Part shown: positions 55,249 to 63,762 of the stretch, one piece after another
Position numbering within the stretch: the stretch's first letter is position 1
How the letters are laid out: every line of letters starts with the position of its first letter
Assembly: GCA_913058145.1 (NCBI GenBank)
Contig: CAJXQM010000004.1
Coordinates: 1-64,000 of the forward strand
Length of the DNA: 64,000 nucleotides
DNA from: an uncultured Colwellia sp.
GTDB taxonomy: Bacteria; Pseudomonadota; Gammaproteobacteria; Enterobacterales; Alteromonadaceae
Reading direction: 5' to 3'
Program-made: the position numbers and the translations under genes
The notes under the pieces: model-generated
Seen by the model: the letters and a program-made list of their open reading frames with translations, nothing else
What the model was told of the DNA's origin: nothing
The model's database searches: none

Positions 55249-56208
55249 CTAGTAAGCGTACCTAAGTTTTAGGGCTTTAGGGTACGGTGATAAATACGAT
55301 TGTCTCGTTAAATATTCTTTTGGATATTGTAGTAAATAGTGGTTTATCAGCGTTAATGGCGCCATTAACGGAATTAAACCTTCACGATAAGCATCAATCT
55401 GTTCACATAACTCTTGTCGCTCATTGGCTTGTAAGTGCTTTGAAAAGTAGCCTTGTATATGTGCTAACGTATTTGCATGTTTTTTACGTGTCGCTTTAAT
55501 GCTGAGCGCTGCCATTAAACCAGAAATATATTCAGAGGCCATCTGTTCAACGGGTAAATCTGCTCTTGCTAATAATTGCCCTAAACTCTTGTAAGCCACT
55601 AAATCATGACTCATTACCGTATATTTATATTGGCTATGAAAGGTGGTTAACTTATGCTTTGTTAGACCCGATGCTTCCACATTTTGCCAATGCTTGTAGG
55701 CATATATACGTGCTACAAAGTTCTCTCTAATAAGAGGGTCATTTAAACGGCCATTTTCTTCGCAGGGTAATAACGGATTTGCGTTCATAATTTCGTTGGC
55801 AAAAACACCAATGCCATTTGATACAAGCGCATTACCTTCGGGGCTATACACTTTGACTCGCTCCATGCCACAACTAGGACTTTTAGCACAAAAAACATAG
55901 CCACTAAGGTGCTCGGTCACTTTAGCCACTTTTTGCCCATAGGCTTGAAGTGCTTCGGTAACATCACCGGTGCCATCACGTTGAGCAACATGAATTAAAT
56001 CATTATGTTTTATTTGTCGTATGGTTGGCCTAGGTATAGGTAAACCAATGGCAACCTCTGGGCAATATGTTTTGTAACTTACGTGTTGCCCAAGCTCGTG
56101 AATACAAAAGTTAGAAGGCTTGTTACTCGCGTCAAATCTAACTTTCTCTCCAACCAGACATGCACTAATACCTATATGAAGATCTTCTTTCTCAACTGAA
56201 TGAATCAT
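55249..56208 (-). CDS. YbgA-like DUF523-DUF1722 fusion
   Basis: 319 residues. The N-terminal DUF523 domain (residues 10-160) has three conserved cysteines in GISACLVGEKVRF, YCPEVAIGLP and FCAKSPSCGMERV, probably an iron-sulfur site as in TudS-like desulfidases. The C-terminal DUF1722 part contains YKYTVMSHDLVAYKSLGQLLA. In E. coli ybgA lies next to phrB; here the homologue lies directly before phr. Function is not settled; repair-related or thiouracil-desulfurising roles are possible. 38 bp after the ChrR gene. Confidence 0.88.
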   Translation of the reverse strand: MIHSVEKEDLHIGISACLVGEKVRFDASNKPSNFCIHELGQHVSYKTYCPEVAIGLPIPRPTIRQIKHNDLIHVAQRDGTGDVTEALQAYGQKVAKVTEHLSGYVFCAKSPSCGMERVKVYSPEGNALVSNGIGVFANEIMNANPLLPCEENGRLNDPLIRENFVARIYAYKHWQNVEASGLTKHKLTTFHSQYKYTVMSHDLVAYKSLGQLLARADLPVEQMASEYISGLMAALSIKATRKKHANTLAHIQGYFSKHLQANERQELCEQIDAYREGLIPLMAPLTLINHYLLQYPKEYLTRQSYLSPYPKALKLRYAY

Positions 56209-56246
56209 AATAATTTAACCTGAAATATTAAATTGTAAAGCAGTTA

Positions 56247-56933
56247 TTAATAAATAAAAGCGCCAATAGGGTTTAGTATTTTACTAATCCCTTGAGTAAA
56301 ATGCAACGAGTCGTTAGCGACAGTAAAGCACAGACAACCTTTTTCAGAAACCGGGTGATGCGGGTGTTTTTTATCTAACATAATAAAATCACCAGGAACA
56401 TACTCCCCTTCTTTATCACTAAACTGTCCGGCTATTAACACCGTTAGTTCAAAGCCATTGTGCGTATGTTCAGGCACAGAACCTCCAGGTTCAATATGCA
56501 ATAAACTACTATGTATTTCATTTTCATCAAGTTGAATACGTGCTCTAGCAAGTTTCCCTATGTTTGCCGTTTTACCTAATACCATATTGTGTAAAACAAA
56601 AGGTAACGAATAAACGTGATTTTTGAAGATGATGTTTTTTTCAATTTTTGGCTCTATGATATCAATATCATTTGACTTAGTGATTGCAGCAATTGCTTGC
56701 TCAAAATATAAAGGGTTAACATTATCTTGCTTGCCTGAGTCACTTACGCTGTATTTATCAACAGTGACTTCTTCAAAACTCGCGTATGACAACTGCTCGG
56801 TCAGTAGAGATATTTGCTGGCGGCATTCAGAACACAGGTCTGCATGAATAGCGATACCCGCTGATAAAGAAGCCGGTAATTCGCCATTAACAAAACCTTG
56901 TATTAGTTGAAATTTAGGGTGATGTTTAATCAT
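56247..56933 (-). CDS. chrR: Anti-sigma factor ChrR (zinc, cupin)
   Basis: Zinc-binding anti-sigma factor that holds the ECF sigma factor inactive until singlet oxygen or related stress. 228 residues. The N-terminal ASD has H5 and H30-x3-C34-x2-C37 (IHADLCSEC), matching the zinc site of Rhodobacter ChrR. The C-terminal cupin has H156/H158/E162 in PEHTHNGFE and histidines near 190-193 (KKHPHHP). It overlaps the sigma gene by 8 bp. The gene pair and all key residues support a functional ChrR. Confidence 0.95.
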   Translation of the reverse strand: MIKHHPKFQLIQGFVNGELPASLSAGIAIHADLCSECRQQISLLTEQLSYASFEEVTVDKYSVSDSGKQDNVNPLYFEQAIAAITKSNDIDIIEPKIEKNIIFKNHVYSLPFVLHNMVLGKTANIGKLARARIQLDENEIHSSLLHIEPGGSVPEHTHNGFELTVLIAGQFSDKEGEYVPGDFIMLDKKHPHHPVSEKGCLCFTVANDSLHFTQGISKILNPIGAFIY

Positions 56934-57558
56934 GGCTTTCTCCTAATTGTGCTTTAAGTTTACCTAGAGCTAGACGTAAACGTGATTTAATAGTACCTAA
57001 CGGTAAATTGAGGTGAACGGCAAGCTGATCTTGCGACATCTCCATAAAATAATAGGCTTTAATGACTTGTTGTTGATTTTCTGGAAGATCGTCAATAACA
57101 GATCGTAAATTATTATTGGCTAAATGATCAGTAAAATCGTCTTCTTGAATATTTTGTGATTCAGCGAGTGACCATATATCATCACTAAGGGTGTCTTCTC
57201 GATTAGACTTAACTTTACGAAGCATATCGAAGGTTACATTACGCATAATGGTGTATACCCATGTGGTTACTGCACCTTTGTTGCCATCAAAAAGATGTGC
57301 TTTTCGCCAGACATTGCCCATGGTCTCTTGTACCACTTCACTCGCCCGGGCATCTGTATTTACTTTTATTTTAGCAATCCGTTGTATTTTGGGTGAAAAA
57401 AACTGAAACAAGTGAGTAAACGCTTGTTTATCACGGTGCGTTGCAACGGCTGTTAACCATTCGCACAATTCTGTGTGATTTATTTTATTAGGCATCCTGA
57501 TAGAAGTAGCATTTATCGGATCATTTGGCAAACATATAGATGCGATGTGCATATTCAC
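56926..57558 (-). CDS. rpoE: ECF sigma factor of the RpoE/ChrR type
   Basis: 210-residue group IV sigma factor. Region 2 includes DARASEVVQETMGNVWRKAHLFD and AVTTWVYTIMRNVTFDML, and region 4 includes LPENQQQVIKAYYFMEMSQDQLAVHL followed by GTIKSRLRLALGKLK. Translationally coupled to chrR (8-bp overlap). The first ATG (57558) has no clear ribosome binding site; MPNKINHTELC (57492) is an alternative start, though the predicted promoter fits the first. Expected to be released from ChrR by singlet oxygen, and to drive its own operon and the TIGR01777 gene. Confidence 0.94.
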   Translation of the reverse strand: MNMHIASICLPNDPINATSIRMPNKINHTELCEWLTAVATHRDKQAFTHLFQFFSPKIQRIAKIKVNTDARASEVVQETMGNVWRKAHLFDGNKGAVTTWVYTIMRNVTFDMLRKVKSNREDTLSDDIWSLAESQNIQEDDFTDHLANNNLRSVIDDLPENQQQVIKAYYFMEMSQDQLAVHLNLPLGTIKSRLRLALGKLKAQLGESHD

Positions 57559-57583
57559 TGTGCTCGGTTAGATATTATAACAA

Positions 57584-57612
57584 TACATACGGTGCCATTT
57601 TTTTATGGATCA
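57584..57612 (-). promoter_or_regulatory. Predicted ECF promoter of the sigma-chrR operon
   Basis: Minus strand TGATCC (57612-57607), 17-bp spacer ending CACCG, TATGTA (57589-57584). TGATC at -35 is the element known for ChrR-controlled sigma factors. Autoregulation is usual for ECF sigma factors. Confidence 0.7.
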
Positions 57613-57635
57613 CTATTTTTTTTATTATATGGTTT

Positions 57636-58241
57636 TTACGATTTTTTAGCTGAAAACACAATCGAATGAACAAAATCTTGCGCTGTTTGAAATGAATCAG
57701 ATTTTGAAAGTAATGTTTTGACTTCAAGGCTAACAGGCAATATTTCTAACCAACGAGCAATAACCCAATGAGTATTCGCTGTCATATCATTTTTGTACAA
57801 ACGATCTAACAGGGGGCTTTGCTCGAATACAGAGACTAAACTGTGAAACAAGGCGATGTTTTCAGTTTCAGTGTCGATATGAGACCAATGAGGAGTTATT
57901 TTTACATCACTAAAGTGTAAATTGTCCTCATCTTTATCAATGGATAAGAGTTCCACTAAATTTTTACACTTAACATCAACTTCTAAAACGCCATCATCCC
58001 CTTGATCAAAATTAACAATATCAACCCAACTGCCCCACTCGTTATCTTGTGTTGTTACTGCAGATTCTTTGTCTACATGGGTTTTGGTCGAAACGATTAC
58101 AAAGCCACTACCTTTAGATGCAATTTGGATCATTTTCAAATACCGTTGCTCAAAAATTCTTAGGCGCGTTATCCCTCCAGGCAAAAGAAATACCGGTAAC
58201 GGAAAAATGGGTAAATTTGAATTTAAATTAAGAGTATTCAT
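57636..58241 (-). CDS. LON substrate-binding (N-terminal) domain protein
   Basis: 201-residue stand-alone LON N-terminal domain (LPIFPLPVFLLPGGITRLRIFEQRYLKMI), with no AAA or protease part. Such proteins are often found beside ChrR-type sigma factors. Divergent from the TIGR01777 gene, with a candidate ECF promoter in the gap. A binding or adaptor role is likely but unproved. Confidence 0.9.
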   Translation of the reverse strand: MNTLNLNSNLPIFPLPVFLLPGGITRLRIFEQRYLKMIQIASKGSGFVIVSTKTHVDKESAVTTQDNEWGSWVDIVNFDQGDDGVLEVDVKCKNLVELLSIDKDEDNLHFSDVKITPHWSHIDTETENIALFHSLVSVFEQSPLLDRLYKNDMTANTHWVIARWLEILPVSLEVKTLLSKSDSFQTAQDFVHSIVFSAKKS

Positions 58242-58269
58242 TAATCATTTTTTTGGTGAGCTGTAAAAA

Positions 58270-58299
58270 TACATACGTAGTAAAGTTAAAAGATGATCA
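58270..58299 (-). promoter_or_regulatory. Predicted ECF promoter of the LON-domain gene
   Basis: Minus strand TGATCA (58299-58294), 18-bp spacer ending CTACG, TATGTA (58275-58270). Weaker than the other two because the spacer is 1 bp longer and the -35 box differs in the last base. Confidence 0.5.
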
Positions 58300-58330
58300 T
58301 AGTTAGAATAAGATAAATATAATGCTTTGG

Positions 58331-58359
58331 TGATCTTAAAGTCAAAAACCGCGTATTAA
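58331..58359 (+). promoter_or_regulatory. Predicted ECF promoter of the TIGR01777 gene
   Basis: TGATCT (58331-58336), 17-bp spacer ending ACCGCG, TATTAA (58354-58359), 30 bp before the ATG. Same layout as the sigma operon promoter, including the CCG before the -10 box. Confidence 0.65.
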
Positions 58360-58389
58360 AGATCATAAAATAATAATAAAGGCTCGATT

Positions 58390-59286
58390 ATGAATTATCT
58401 AATAACTGGCGGTACAGGCTTGATAGGAAAAGATTTTATTGAAAGTTTACCTAAGAATACGTCACAAATAACCGTGCTTAGCAGAAATAAAATTAACGCT
58501 CAAAACTTGTTAGGTAGTGAAATCCATTTTATTGATAAATTATCGATTATTGATATTGAAAACAGTGATGTTGTTTTAAATTTGGCAGGTGAAGCTATCG
58601 CAGATAAACGCTGGTCTAAAAACCAACAAGATAAAATATGTCAAAGTCGTTGGAATATTACCCAACACCTAGTTGAACTTATTAGTCAGGCTAAAAACCC
58701 ACCAAGTGTCTTTATTTCAGCCAGTGCTATTGGTATTTATGGCAGACAAAATAAACACCCTATAAATGAAAGCTTTGAAGAATTTCATCACGAATTCACT
58801 CACTATGTCTGTTCAGAATGGGAGAATATTGCGTTAAGTGCAGCAACAAACAAAACCAGAGTTGCTATATTACGCACCGGTATTGTGTTGGCTAAAAAGA
58901 GTGGTGCTTTAGGAAAAATGATACCGCCTTTTAAATTGGGCTTGGGTGGTAAAATAGGTGATGGAGAACAAATGATGTCATGGATTCATTTAGAGGATAT
59001 GGTTGCCGCGATATCACATATAGAAACAAATGAAACATTACATGGTGCTATAAATTTAACCGCACCGAATCCTGTTAACAACTATCAATTTACTCATGCG
59101 CTAGCCTCTACATTAAATCGTCCTTGTCTTTTATCAACACCTCCATGGCTATTAAAAATACTATTAGGCGAAATGTCAGATCTATTATTGTTTGGTCAAA
59201 ATGTTGTGCCTGAGAAGTTAATAAATTCCGGTTTTTCGTTTAAATACTCAAAAGTTGAAGAAGCACTAACTAATTTAATAAATTAA
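58390..59286 (+). CDS. TIGR01777 family epimerase (SDR39U1-like)
   Basis: 298-residue extended SDR with N-terminal YLITGGTGLIGKDF, WDIENSDVVLNLAGEAIADKRW-type sequence, SASAIGIYG and the DUF1731 C-terminus. Members are commonly found in ChrR-controlled light-stress clusters. The substrate is not known. It has its own predicted ECF promoter 30 bp upstream and faces away from the LON-domain gene. Convergent with the DUF3833 gene. Confidence 0.93.
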   Translation: MNYLITGGTGLIGKDFIESLPKNTSQITVLSRNKINAQNLLGSEIHFIDKLSIIDIENSDVVLNLAGEAIADKRWSKNQQDKICQSRWNITQHLVELISQAKNPPSVFISASAIGIYGRQNKHPINESFEEFHHEFTHYVCSEWENIALSAATNKTRVAILRTGIVLAKKSGALGKMIPPFKLGLGGKIGDGEQMMSWIHLEDMVAAISHIETNETLHGAINLTAPNPVNNYQFTHALASTLNRPCLLSTPPWLLKILLGEMSDLLLFGQNVVPEKLINSGFSFKYSKVEEALTNLIN

Positions 59287-59317
59287 ATAGCTGTGATCGT
59301 TATGTTGTTGGCGTATT

Positions 59318-59869
59318 TTATAAACACTTTTTAGTCAGTGTTTTCTTATCAAAAAACAAGGTGATCTCGGCTAATTTAACACCAAATTTATTCATTGTAG
59401 TGCGATTAAATACGCGGTTATCATCAATTTGATACATCCAATCATCCATATCGAATTGGTATGTCTTGCCATCGATTGGAACTAGTAACTGATACTGCCA
59501 CTGAAATGCATAACCTGATTGTTTTCCTTTTGCTATACCGACAACGTCTTCTGCTATTCCGGTATATTCATCATTTAATTGCTTAGTTAGCTGCCAATTT
59601 CTATAGCTGACTTCACCATCATCGAAATAAAACACTTCAGCGAGTTCACCTTGGTTATTATTCCATCTACCCGTTAACTCAACGCAGAACCGACGTGTAA
59701 CTTTTTTTGAATAATCTTGCACCATTCCCCATGCGAGAAGATCTCCCGTAAAGTAATGTTTAATATCAAATTTAGGATTGGTTTCTTGATAATCAGAAAG
59801 TTCAGAACTACAACTGGTGATTAAAATGAACAACATAGATAGCGATATAATTTTGATATTTTTAAACAT
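59318..59869 (-). CDS. DUF3833 lipoprotein
   Basis: 183 residues with a lipoprotein signal (LLFILITSCSSE; lipidated cysteine at residue 20). The DUF3833 body includes YFTGDLLAWGMVQDYSKKVTRRF and MDDWMYQIDDNRVFNRTTMNKFG. Usually clustered with DUF2878 and chalcone-isomerase-like genes, as here. A lipocalin-like envelope role is suspected but not shown. Abuts the chalcone-isomerase-like gene (shared base), last of the three-gene leftward unit. Confidence 0.92.
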   Translation of the reverse strand: MFKNIKIISLSMLFILITSCSSELSDYQETNPKFDIKHYFTGDLLAWGMVQDYSKKVTRRFCVELTGRWNNNQGELAEVFYFDDGEVSYRNWQLTKQLNDEYTGIAEDVVGIAKGKQSGYAFQWQYQLLVPIDGKTYQFDMDDWMYQIDDNRVFNRTTMNKFGVKLAEITLFFDKKTLTKKCL

Positions 59870-60435
59870 TATTCGATTTCTCCAAGTAATTGATTTCTTA
59901 ATTTTTTTTGGCTAGTTTTGGGTGAAAGCCATATAGATAGAAAGAGTTCACCAAACTCTTTCTCCTCAATACTCCCTACTTTTATATCATTAAAATAGAA
60001 TACCGATTGATTATTTAGCACTAACATAGACAATTTATCTCCTGATACTATATCTGGCCATATTGCGTTTAATGTTGGAATAAATTTACTGTACTCTGAC
60101 TCAGGAATATCTAGGTATTTCCATTGCTGGACAGTGCGGTCAACTAAATCATTGGTTTTAATATCTTTTAAGTACTCTATTTCAAAAAGAAGCGAATCAG
60201 GTGAATTTTTATGTGAATAACTCCCTAATTTTGTATAGAGGGTACTGTTATATATATCCCAAAATAGCACCGAAAATTTAGCGCTACCCACTTTTTTAAA
60301 ATTTAGTTGGCTAAAGTCTGTAGGTAACGTATCTATTGGTAGCTTACCTACCGTTAAACTGTTTCCATTAGACTCATTCGCTGCAACAGCTGATGAGCTA
60401 ATCCATAAAAAAGTAATAACAAACAAGTTAATCAT
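59869..60435 (-). CDS. Chalcone-isomerase-like periplasmic protein
   Basis: 188 residues with a signal peptide (ends near AVAANE). The chalcone isomerase-like fold is suggested by KKVGSAKFSVLFWDIYNSTLYT and LLFEIEYLKDIKTNDLVDRTVQQW. Bacterial homologues lack the plant catalytic set and likely bind fatty acids. Between DUF2878 and DUF3833 genes. Stress-linked lipid handling is plausible by context. Confidence 0.88.
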   Translation of the reverse strand: MINLFVITFLWISSSAVAANESNGNSLTVGKLPIDTLPTDFSQLNFKKVGSAKFSVLFWDIYNSTLYTKLGSYSHKNSPDSLLFEIEYLKDIKTNDLVDRTVQQWKYLDIPESEYSKFIPTLNAIWPDIVSGDKLSMLVLNNQSVFYFNDIKVGSIEEKEFGELFLSIWLSPKTSQKKLRNQLLGEIE

Positions 60436-60445
60436 TTACTGCCTC

Positions 60446-60931
60446 TTAAATCTCTTGAGAATAGAACCTTTCTTTTAAAGAAAAAAACAACATTATTAAA
60501 ACACCCCAGATAGACGCAAATATAAAATAAGTTACCCATAAGTTATATCCGAATTCGACAGCTGATAAAGAAGCACCCCCTATATAACTTAGCGGAGGGA
60601 ATATAAAACCGATAATGAATTGTAATGTTTTTGAATGCGCTAAAAATTTCAAGCTGTGTCCTATTGTCGCTGCAAATGAAGCCCATAGTGTTATCAGCCA
60701 GAATGGAATAATTAATTTTTCAGTGAACACGAGAACATCGGCGAACAACAATATTGAGTCAACCATGGTGCCCATAATGGTTACCGATATAATTAATTTA
60801 ACTTCAGCTAGGGGCTTTTTGCAAAAGTAGATATGTAATCCAAGCCAACATAAAGCAAACGGAATAAAGATTTTTCCTAAAAGAACTAAGCCAAACCAAG
60901 ATATATTAAAACCGATTAAGTTGAGTAGCAT
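60446..60931 (-). CDS. DUF2878 membrane protein
   Basis: 161 residues with five hydrophobic segments and the DUF2878 features LNLIGFNISWFGLVLLG at the N-terminus and PLSYIGGASLSAVEFG near the C-terminus. First gene of the DUF2878/chalcone-isomerase-like/DUF3833 unit. Upstream, TAATC-N19-TATAAA preceded by ACG is a weak, degenerate variant of the ECF promoter pattern seen at the sigma operon. Molecular role unknown. Confidence 0.9.
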   Translation of the reverse strand: MLLNLIGFNISWFGLVLLGKIFIPFALCWLGLHIYFCKKPLAEVKLIISVTIMGTMVDSILLFADVLVFTEKLIIPFWLITLWASFAATIGHSLKFLAHSKTLQFIIGFIFPPLSYIGGASLSAVEFGYNLWVTYFIFASIWGVLIMLFFSLKERFYSQEI

Positions 60932-60997
60932 AAGGATAATTATAAATAAATTTCCTATTTATACGTTATGATCCTCATTTTAGATTACTAACAAGTA

Positions 60998-61741
60998 TTA
61001 AAATTTTCTGGTATATAAAATTCTAATAAGTAAAGTTGAATGATCTTCAACTAATGGGCTGTCAGTGATTACTGAATCGAACCAGGTATGATTAATATTA
61101 ATTTGGGTATAACCACCCAAAAATATAGGCGTGGATATTGAAAGACTTATGCTAGTGTTTAATGCACTTTGTCCAAGATATGCTGTCCTGTTTACATTTA
61201 TCTCATCTATACCAACGCCGTAGTAATAATCAACATGATTGCTATCCAGATAGCTAAATGTAATTTTAGGCTCTATAAAAATAGGCCCAAAGCGAAAGAT
61301 ATTTCCGATAGATGAGGTTAGTTCCATACCATTTGATCGAGCTAATACATCAAACATGGATGAAAAGGTTATTTTCCAATCATTTTTTTTATAATGTAAT
61401 CCGATACCTGCATCCATCGAAAACTTTCTGTCGGCCATACCGTCAAAAATATAACTATCGTCGTCATCAAATCCTTGGAATCTAGGCGCTGCTTGAACTA
61501 GAATTTTAATGCCCGCAATTTTTTCAACTTCATAACTGACAAAGGGTCCATAAACATTAAACTTTTCCCCTTTATAACCTATGATAGGTAAAAGCAGGTT
61601 TCGTCTGTCATAGTCCTTGTAAATTTCTTTGTTGGTACTTAAGCCAAAACCATATAAAAAACCTGATGTATCTTTAGGTATATCAGCTGAAGAAGAAAAA
61701 GACAGTGTGATAGCTAAACAAAATATAAGTTTTTTAATCAT
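60998..61741 (-). CDS. MipA/OmpV family outer-membrane protein
   Basis: 247 residues. Signal peptide ends near SSA (residue 18). Alternating beta strands and a C-terminal aromatic YTRKF support an outer-membrane barrel of the MipA/OmpV family (GFGLSTNKEIYKDYDRRNLLLPIIGYKGEKF; DAGIGLHYKKNDWKI). No indication of peptidoglycan-enzyme binding can be read from sequence. Monocistronic. Confidence 0.9.
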   Translation of the reverse strand: MIKKLIFCLAITLSFSSSADIPKDTSGFLYGFGLSTNKEIYKDYDRRNLLLPIIGYKGEKFNVYGPFVSYEVEKIAGIKILVQAAPRFQGFDDDDSYIFDGMADRKFSMDAGIGLHYKKNDWKITFSSMFDVLARSNGMELTSSIGNIFRFGPIFIEPKITFSYLDSNHVDYYYGVGIDEINVNRTAYLGQSALNTSISLSISTPIFLGGYTQININHTWFDSVITDSPLVEDHSTLLIRILYTRKF

Positions 61742-61921
61742 AGTTATAGATTTTAAAGGCGTATAAATTAAGTATTAATAAACATATACGTTACAACTGC
61801 CCTTTTGGATTTAATATTAACTATAATTTTATTAGATAATATTGAGCTAAATCGATTTAAGTAACGTAATTATCCTTTATTGTAATACATAAAATTAATA
61901 TTAATTAACGAGGATTATTTA

Positions 61922-62449
61922 ATGAGATTATTTTTTATCTGCTTTTTGGCCATTTTATCTGTAGGTTGCAGTACCCATTATGCTAACCAATCGCTCACCG
62001 GGCAACCATTCCCTTCTATCAGCGGTGATAGTCTTGAACAAACACCTGTTAATATCCCCGAAGACTTTAAAGGAAACACCACCTTATTACTTATTGGTTA
62101 CAAACAAAATACTCAATTTGATATTGATAGATGGTTGATAGGTTTGGATATGACAAGTACTAAAGTAGATGTTTACGAAATCCCAACCATTCAAGGATTG
62201 TTTCCTCGAATGTTTAGCACGGTAATCGACAATGGTATGCGTGCAGGCATTCCTAAATCACTATGGAAAGGAGTCATTACTGTTTATCAAGACGGTGAAA
62301 AAGTACAAGAATATACGGGTAATCAAAATCCGAATAATGCCAGAGTAGTGCTATTGAGTAAAAAAGGGATAGTGTTATATATGTACGATGAGGGATTTTC
62401 AGTTGAAGCGCTTAACCAAGTAAGACGTTTATTAGCGAATAATAAATAA
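61922..62449 (+). CDS. Thioredoxin-fold-like lipoprotein
   Basis: 175 residues with a lipobox (ILSVGCST, cysteine at residue 16). The body GQPFPSISGDSLEQTPVNIPEDFKGNTTLLLIGY resembles peroxiredoxin/thioredoxin-like folds, but the CxxC active site is absent, so redox catalysis is unlikely. Later segments (KKGIVLYMYDEGFS) fit the same fold. No named family recognised with certainty. Confidence 0.72.
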   Translation: MRLFFICFLAILSVGCSTHYANQSLTGQPFPSISGDSLEQTPVNIPEDFKGNTTLLLIGYKQNTQFDIDRWLIGLDMTSTKVDVYEIPTIQGLFPRMFSTVIDNGMRAGIPKSLWKGVITVYQDGEKVQEYTGNQNPNNARVVLLSKKGIVLYMYDEGFSVEALNQVRRLLANNK

Positions 62450-62753
62450 ACCCAGCGACAACTATGTTTAATTATTTCACCATTAATTGTTTTACACGGC
62501 TTATTTTAGTTCGCCTAGGTACTTATGCAGGAAGATATTAGTAACGTAACCTTAGTCTGTTTCAACGGTTCCCTTCGACTGCTTCGCGCTCAGGGCGAAC
62601 GGAGACGCTCAGGGCGAACGGAGACGCTCAGGGCGAACGGCCAAACTTCCGATTATCCTGAGCTTGTCGAAGGGTCTAATAATATTGGAAAGACATTCCT
62701 TATCAATAGTAAATTTTTCCTGATTGATCTACATAAGCATGTAGAAATACCAC
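62450..62753. other. Intergenic gap occupied by the third repeat cluster
   Basis: About 300 bp between the lipoprotein and lysR genes. It contains the repeat cluster at 62567-62676 and a motif TTTTCCTGATTGATCTACATAAGCATGT (62710s) that also occurs, slightly changed, after the second cluster (CTCCTGATTGATCTACATAGGCATGT, 8790s). The ORF at 62525-62791 is repeat-derived. Confidence 0.7.
62567..62676. repeat. Third cluster of CCTTCGACTGCTTCGCGCTCAGG repeats
   Basis: One forward core with the longer CTTCGACTGCTTCGCGCTCAGG variant, a 19-bp unit GCTCAGGGCGAACGGAGAC tandemly repeated, and one reverse core CCTGAGCTTGTCGAAGGG. Same family as at 1-516 and 8498-8748. Confidence 0.9.
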
Positions 62754-63638
62754 TTAAACGTCTCGATAATGCCAAGAAGCTGTACGGGTAAAATCTACAA
62801 ATTGAGTGATCTCAGTTAGATTTTCGCTGTTTCCCCATTCTAAGCCAATAGCTCGTTTATTCTGATCTTCTGCCAACGGTAGTGTAGTTATTCTAGATGA
62901 AGTGTAATGCTTTGGTACAATCGTAACCCCAACTTCAGCTTCAACTAGTGCTAGTGCACGCTCATCCTGATTAGTTATATAGGCCATATTTAATCGCACA
63001 TTATGCTGCTTAAGCAAGTTCTCAAAAACTTGTCTATGTTCACAATGAATACGGGCAATAAATAGCTCGTCATTTAAATCTTTAATACTGACAAAGTTAG
63101 CTCGGCTTAAATGGTGATTGCGCGCCATGGCAACTACGTAGGGTTCTGAAAATAGCTTTTTTGAATAAACAAAATTACGGTTAGCCGTGGGCTTTTCTTT
63201 TAATAACGTTAGCGCAAGATCAATTCTACCCTCGCGCTCAAGTTTGTGCATCTCTGCCGCACTTGCATCAATTATTTTTAGCTTTAAATCAGGATTTTCT
63301 AAACGATACTGCTTAATCAATCGGGTCACATAGGTAATTGAAAGTGTATTGATCACTCCTAGCTGAAGCCTTCGTTGTACATCATGGCGTTTCAGTTCAT
63401 CCTTAGCTCTAGCGCACTCTCCTACAATCAATTTTGCTCTTTGAAGCAGTTTACGTCCTGCTGGCGTGAGTACCACATTGCGTTTATTACGGATAAATAA
63501 CTTAACACCTACCTCAATTTCCAGTTTAGATATTGAAGAAGACATCGCTGGTTGTGATACAAAAGCACGCTCAGCTCCCCTAGTAAAACTTTCCGATTCG
63601 GCGGCGGCTAAAAAATGGCGCAGCTGTTGTATTTCCAT
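62754..63638 (-). CDS. LysR-family transcription regulator
   Basis: Winged HTH at the N-terminus (MEIQQLRHFLAAAESESFTRGAERAFVSQPAMSSSISKLE) and a periplasmic-binding-like effector domain. Start set at ATG 63638, which has AAAGG 7-8 nt upstream, rather than the GTG at 63659. It diverges from the truncated isomerase-like gene, so it probably regulates that gene. Effector unknown. The 3' end is next to the repeat cluster. Confidence 0.93.
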   Translation of the reverse strand: MEIQQLRHFLAAAESESFTRGAERAFVSQPAMSSSISKLEIEVGVKLFIRNKRNVVLTPAGRKLLQRAKLIVGECARAKDELKRHDVQRRLQLGVINTLSITYVTRLIKQYRLENPDLKLKIIDASAAEMHKLEREGRIDLALTLLKEKPTANRNFVYSKKLFSEPYVVAMARNHHLSRANFVSIKDLNDELFIARIHCEHRQVFENLLKQHNVRLNMAYITNQDERALALVEAEVGVTIVPKHYTSSRITTLPLAEDQNKRAIGLEWGNSENLTEITQFVDFTRTASWHYRDV

Positions 63639-63762
63639 AACATAACCTTTGCTTATCACTGTGATTTAAATAATCGATTTTACTTATTGTAAGCTAAGTA
63701 TTAGATTGTTATCAACCTATAGAGAAAGACCACAATATATACTCAAAAAAAAGGACAAGCCA

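Noticed and set aside
62525-62791. 88-residue ORF over repeat cluster 3
   Set aside because: Translates repeat units; overlaps the 3' end of lysR.
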